Shown piece after piece: positions 60,671-64,000 of a DNA stretch of 64,000 bases. Position 1 is the stretch's first letter. Each line of letters opens with the position of its first letter. The position numbers and the translations under genes were made by a program. Under the pieces are notes generated by a model that was given only the letters and a program-made list of their open reading frames with translations, did no database searches and had not been told where the DNA came from. The stretch comes from Sphingomonas cavernae (GTDB lineage Bacteria; Pseudomonadota; Alphaproteobacteria; Sphingomonadales; Sphingomonadaceae), in NCBI RefSeq assembly GCF_003590775.1, contig NZ_QYUM01000003.1:250501-314500 (forward strand), read 5' to 3'.

Positions 60671-61143
60671 GCGATCAGCCGCCCTGCGGCGGCGACTGCG
60701 AGCCACAGCAGCAGCGAAGCGAGCGCCATGATGCGCGCGCCGGCTGGCGGCTCGGCTCGGCCATCGGCAAGCGCGCGGTTCCACAAGAGGCGAAAGCCGA
60801 GAGCATTGGCGAGTGCCAGCGCGACCAGCGCCTGCTTCCACTGAAACAGCGGCGCCACGACGAGCGTCGCCGCGTCGGCGGCGAACAGCACGATGCCGCT
60901 CGCGCCCATCAGCCCGATGCCCGCGATCGCCATTGGCGTCACCGCCCGCGAGAGCGCGCGCAGTGGCAGGGCACGGAACAGCCCGATGATTCGCAGATCG
61001 AGCAACCCGATCCCTCCGACGATCAGCACGAAGCCGAGCAAGTGGAGCAGGTTGGCCGCGGGATAGGCCGAGGCTGAGCCGCGCGCCCATTGGCCAAGGC
61101 CGGATTCCTGCAGGGCGGTTGCGAACGCGGCGAGCGATTCCAC
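60661..61143 (-). CDS. Membrane protein of unknown function (DUF6644-like)
   Basis: A 160-residue protein with about four transmembrane helices (NLLHLLGFVLIVGGIGLLDLR, PMAIAGIGLMGASGIVLFA, LVALALANALGFRLLW and a C-terminal hydrophobic helix). A His in the first helix could bind haem. It is adjacent to the DUF6152-like gene (3-bp gap), and the two are commonly paired. Function is unknown. Confidence 0.8.
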   Translation of the reverse strand: MESLAAFATALQESGLGQWARGSASAYPAANLLHLLGFVLIVGGIGLLDLRIIGLFRALPLRALSRAVTPMAIAGIGLMGASGIVLFAADAATLVVAPLFQWKQALVALALANALGFRLLWNRALADGRAEPPAGARIMALASLLLWLAVAAAGRLIAYA

Positions 61144-61146
61144 GCC

Positions 61147-61494
61147 TCAGCGCAGCTCGACCGTCTTGCCGCCCGCGGTGACGCGCTCGATCCGCATTTC
61201 GGGCGTTCCGTCGCGGCGGGGATAACCTTCGAGCGTCACCTTCTTGTCGGGCGCGAGCATTGCCTTGGACAGCCCGCGCGCTTCCATCCGCGCGACAGGG
61301 GCCAGGATCACGTCCCAGGTGCGCTTCTGGTAGGTCACCTTCGCGGTGCCGTGCGGGTTGCCCCAGTTGAGCGACTGCAGCGGCGCGGTGACCTTGATGA
61401 CCTTTTCGGCGTCGTAGGAACTCCAGCCGTGATGCGCGAGCGCGGCGGCGGGCATGGCAAGCGCGATGACGGCGGCAAGCAGGGGACGGGGCAT
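61147..61494 (-). CDS. Exported small protein (DUF6152-like)
   Basis: A 115-residue protein with a signal peptide (PLLAAVIALAMPAAALA) followed by HHGWSSYD, then LQSLNWGNPHGTAKVTYQ and the closing GTPEMRIERVTAGGK. This matches DUF6152-type periplasmic beta-rich proteins, often encoded beside a DUF6644-type membrane protein. The His pair at the mature N-terminus could bind metal. The start is placed at 61494 because GAGGAG is then seven bases upstream; ATG 61500 is less well placed. Confidence 0.82.
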   Translation of the reverse strand: MPRPLLAAVIALAMPAAALAHHGWSSYDAEKVIKVTAPLQSLNWGNPHGTAKVTYQKRTWDVILAPVARMEARGLSKAMLAPDKKVTLEGYPRRDGTPEMRIERVTAGGKTVELR

Positions 61495-61598
61495 CGTCAT
61501 TCTCCTCGGCTGCGGGAATATACGCCTGATCCGACGGATATATCCATGGCCGCCCGCAGCGATTTCGTCCCACGGTCGCGTTGTGCTATTTTGTTGCA

Positions 61599-62471
61599 AT
61601 GGAAACCGAATCTCATGTGCTCGAGCGCCCGCCCGAGGGGGCCGGCGCTGACTGGACGATACCGCAGGACTGGCAGGCCTATGGCGACGCCGAACATCGC
61701 GTATGGGACACGCTGTTCGCGCGGCAATCGAAGCTGTTGCCCGGCCGCGTTTCCGAGGCGTTCCTGCGCGGGCTCGACGTGCTCAGGCTGTCCAAGCCGG
61801 GCATTCCCGATTTCGAGGAACTGTCCGAGCGGCTGATGAAGCTGACCGGCTGGCAGGTCGTCGCCGTTCCCGGGCTGGTTCCCGACGAGGTGTTCTTCGA
61901 CCACCTCGCCAATCGCCGCTTCGTTGCGGGTAATTTCATCCGCCGCGCTGACCAGCTCGACTATCTGCAGGAGCCCGACGTCTTTCACGACGTGTTCGGC
62001 CATGTGCCGATGCTCGCCGATCCGGTTTTCGCCGATTATATGGCGGCCTATGGCAAGGGCGGTCAGCGGGCGCTCGAATACGGATCGCTCAAGCAACTTG
62101 CACGGCTCTACTGGTACACGGTCGAGTTCGGGTTGATCGAAGAGGCTGGCGGACTGCGCATCTACGGGTCCGGGATCGTATCGAGCCATGGCGAAAGCCT
62201 GTTCGCGCTCGATGATCCGAGCCCCAACCGCATCCGCTTCGACCTGAAGCGCGTCATGCGGACGGACTACAGGATCGACGATTTTCAGCAGAACTATTTC
62301 GTCATTCCCGATTTCGAAACGCTGCTGCACACGACGGTCGAAACCGATTTCGCGCCGCTCTATACCGAGCTCGCGACGCTGCCCGATATCGCGATCGCCG
62401 ACATTCTGCCCGAAGACGACGTGATCACGCACGGCACCCAGGACTATGCGCGGAAACGAGCGGCAGAATGA
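61599..62471 (+). CDS. phhA: Phenylalanine 4-monooxygenase
   Basis: A 290-residue pterin-dependent hydroxylase converting Phe to Tyr. The iron ligands H130, H135 (in PDVFHDVFGHVPML) and E176 (YTVEFGL) have the same spacing as in the structurally known enzyme of Chromobacterium. The N-terminal regulatory domain of animal enzymes is absent, as in other bacterial PhhA. A TTG at 61581 is in frame; ATG 61599 is preferred. The next gene, a lipoprotein, begins within its stop codon. Confidence 0.95.
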   Translation: METESHVLERPPEGAGADWTIPQDWQAYGDAEHRVWDTLFARQSKLLPGRVSEAFLRGLDVLRLSKPGIPDFEELSERLMKLTGWQVVAVPGLVPDEVFFDHLANRRFVAGNFIRRADQLDYLQEPDVFHDVFGHVPMLADPVFADYMAAYGKGGQRALEYGSLKQLARLYWYTVEFGLIEEAGGLRIYGSGIVSSHGESLFALDDPSPNRIRFDLKRVMRTDYRIDDFQQNYFVIPDFETLLHTTVETDFAPLYTELATLPDIAIADILPEDDVITHGTQDYARKRAAE

Positions 62472-63070
62472 TCAGGGCCGGTTTGCTCTGGGCGGGCACG
62501 CTGGCCTTGATGCTGGTGGCGTGCGGCGAAACCGCGAAGGACAATGCCGTCGCGCCGGTCGACGGTGAGAGCGCGGGCGTCAACGCGGCGATCCCGTCTC
62601 CCGCAATGCTCAATTCGGTGCTGCCGCAACGGACGCCAACGGCAGCGCCGGTTGCCGGGAGCTTTGCAGCGGTGTCGAACACAGCGATGAGCGTGACAGG
62701 CGATGTGACAATCGCCGCTGACACACTGAGCTTTTCGCTCGATCAGAGCTACGGCACGGGCGGCGCGAGCGTGACAACCGCGGCTTCGCCCTATGCCGGC
62801 GCGGACATATGGGCTGACCTGTTCGGGGTCACCGCCGATACGCCGGTCGAAATTCGGCCCGTGACCTCGGAGCAGGTGGGCGCCAAGGCGCGCAATGGCG
62901 GGCTTTGCGGGAAGGCGAAGGCGAGTTTCGTGGCGATTGCCCGCAAGGCGGCGGGCACCCCCGACGAACTGCTCCAGATCGCGGCCTTTCAGGGGCCGGC
63001 CGCGCCGGGGAACGGCGCGAGCCCGGACAGCTTGTGCGGCACCTATACCTACATGCCCAAGGGCAACTAG
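62468..63070 (+). CDS. Lipoprotein of unknown function
   Basis: A 200-residue protein with a lipoprotein signal peptide (GLLWAGTLALMLVAC, lipobox LVAC, Cys 19). After an Ala/Thr/Pro-rich linker it has a strand-rich middle (SVTGDVTIAADTLSFSLDQSYGT) and two Cys (GGLCGKAKAS and DSLCGTYTYMP) that may form a disulfide. It overlaps phhA by four bases. I recognise no family; a periplasmic or outer-membrane anchored role is likely. Confidence 0.75.
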   Translation: MIRAGLLWAGTLALMLVACGETAKDNAVAPVDGESAGVNAAIPSPAMLNSVLPQRTPTAAPVAGSFAAVSNTAMSVTGDVTIAADTLSFSLDQSYGTGGASVTTAASPYAGADIWADLFGVTADTPVEIRPVTSEQVGAKARNGGLCGKAKASFVAIARKAAGTPDELLQIAAFQGPAAPGNGASPDSLCGTYTYMPKGN

Positions 63071-63095
63071 ACCGCGGCACGTTAAATCGGGTTCA

Positions 63096-63175
63096 GTGCT
63101 CCTGCGAAAGCAGGAGCCCATTTGTCCGCTCGCCTTGCCGCTTCCGACATGGGCTCCGGGTCAAGCCCGGAGCAC
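63096..63175. repeat. 80-bp paired-hairpin repeat, inverted copy
   Basis: An 80-bp element: GTGCTCCTGCGAAAGCAGG... left hairpin, divergent centre, and a right hairpin ending GGTCAAGCCCGGAGCAC. Its first ~28 and last ~27 bases equal those of the element at 55101-55180 read on the other strand, and the lengths are identical. It lies between the convergent ends of the lipoprotein and prmA genes. Confidence 0.9.
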
Positions 63176-63204
63176 CAGCATGGATCAGATTTACGCACGA
63201 TGGC

Positions 63205-64000
63205 CTACCCGAAGCGCCTGCGCTTCCTCAGCATCAGCGTCGGCCATTCGCCGCGGTCGATCCGGCCGGCAAGGCGCAGGCCCTGGCGGCGATAAGCGGT
63301 GGCTACACGGTGCGCCTGGCTGTCGAGCAGCCCCGCGAGGATCAGCGTCCCGCCTTCTTCGAGTACCGCGGCGATCGACGGCGCCATTTCAATGAGCGGA
63401 CCGGCCAGGATATTGGCGATGATAAGGTCATAGGGCGCGCGGCGCTGGATGGTGCGGTGCTGCATCCCCTCCGCGACGACGAGCGCGAGCCGTCCTTCGC
63501 GCGTGCCGAGGGGTATGTCATTGATCTCGGCGTTCTCGCGCGTCACGTCGATCGAGATCGGGTCGATATCCGACGCGGTCGCGAAGGCGCGCGGCCAGAG
63601 GTGCATCGCGGCGAAGGCCAGCAGGCCGGTGCCCGTGCCGACGTCGATCAGATCGCGGTAGAGATTGCCTTCACGCTTCAGGCGATCGAGCATCATCAGG
63701 CAACCCGTGGTGGTCTCGTGCTGGCCCGTGCCGAACGCAAGTCCCGCCTCGATCAGGAAGGGCTTGGCGTTTACAGGAATATTATCCGCGTTGGTCGAGG
63801 TATGAACGAAGAAGCGGCCCGCGCGAACGGGCTCGAGGCCTGCCTGGCTGAGCGTAACCCAGTCCGCTTGCTCGACCTTCTCGATCTTTGGCGTGACGCC
63901 GGCGGCGCTGGGAATCAGCGCCGTGATCAGCGCAATGGTGACATCGTCGGGCTTGTTCTCGAAATAGGCGTCGAGCTGCCATTGTTCGGGGCGCGCCGGA
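63205..64000 (-). CDS. prmA: Ribosomal protein L11 methyltransferase (partial)
   Basis: The 3' part (265 codons) of prmA, whose start is beyond the right edge. The SAM-binding site is visible: FGTGQHETTTGCL, then LIDVGTGTGLLAFAAMHLW and ASDIDPISIDVTRENAEIN, with NILAGPL (NxxxxPL) as the catalytic motif. PrmA trimethylates several amino groups of L11 in the ribosome. Convergent with the lipoprotein gene. Confidence 0.94.
   Translation of the reverse strand, partial: PARPEQWQLDAYFENKPDDVTIALITALIPSAAGVTPKIEKVEQADWVTLSQAGLEPVRAGRFFVHTSTNADNIPVNAKPFLIEAGLAFGTGQHETTTGCLMMLDRLKREGNLYRDLIDVGTGTGLLAFAAMHLWPRAFATASDIDPISIDVTRENAEINDIPLGTREGRLALVVAEGMQHRTIQRRAPYDLIIANILAGPLIEMAPSIAAVLEEGGTLILAGLLDSQAHRVATAYRRQGLRLAGRIDRGEWPTLMLRKRRRFG

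Overview
This is 64 kb of GC-rich chromosomal DNA from an alphaproteobacterium, most probably a member of the Sphingomonadales (Sphingomonas/Sphingopyxis-like). The grounds are indirect: a MucR/Ros-type regulator, an isolated holin plus GH108 endolysin of the kind used by gene transfer agents, an Mth938-domain gene behind secDF, an lnt-metK pair near trmB, and the blocks tsaB-rimI-mucR-fur and miaB-phoH-ybeY-corC. About 75 genes are packed tightly, often with 4-nt ATGA overlaps and frequent GTG/TTG starts. One tRNA gene (Pro, GGG) is present. I see no rRNA, CRISPR array, transposase, integrase or replication origin.

Region by region. 0-9.6 kb is accessory in character: a short-chain dehydrogenase coupled to a GH130-like glycosidase, two glutathione transferases, a divergent HxlR regulator/DHFR-like pair, a SnoaL-like protein, an AraC regulator, an SRPBCC/GFA pair, class I fumarase, and a HicA-HicB toxin-antitoxin pair converging on an ArsR regulator. 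9.6-15 kb holds a membrane-anchored metallo-beta-lactamase-fold hydrolase, a secreted alpha/beta hydrolase, a membrane LytTR regulator, trmB, a DUF2975/YozG-like pair and a frameshifted secreted protein. 15-18 kb is metK and lnt. 17.9-22.2 kb has small Cys-repeat secreted proteins, a YbaN-like protein, a protein-glutaminase-like deamidase, a soluble-glucose-dehydrogenase-like protein and a small orphan gene.

22.4-30.3 kb is a minus-strand housekeeping block: corC-like, ybeY, phoH, miaB, an acyltransferase, fur, mucR, rimI, tsaB, a nitroreductase and a NifU-type protein. 30.3-41.4 kb contains peptidases (M20, M16, S9), a DEAD-box helicase, a ferric-reductase-like membrane protein and hslVU with a heat-shock-type promoter. 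41.6-48 kb has a hybrid histidine kinase with a single-domain response regulator, an ABC-F protein, the holin/endolysin pair and a GNAT acetyltransferase. 48-64 kb carries tRNA-Pro, yajC-secD-secF, a GT4 glycosyltransferase, manA, bamD, recN, a TylF-type methyltransferase, ligA, a double PilZ protein, phhA, a lipoprotein and the edge of prmA.

The least ordinary items are: a protein-glutaminase-like enzyme (catalytic Cys/His/Asp all visible) fused to an unknown N-terminal region and a Trp-rich stretch, with no signal peptide; a probable gene-transfer-agent lysis cassette away from any phage genes; a family of paired-hairpin intergenic repeats concentrated right of 44 kb, including an 80-bp unit nested in another and repeated inverted 8 kb away; a different ~70-bp dispersed repeat present twice; and a small tandem-duplicated family of Cys-paired secreted proteins.
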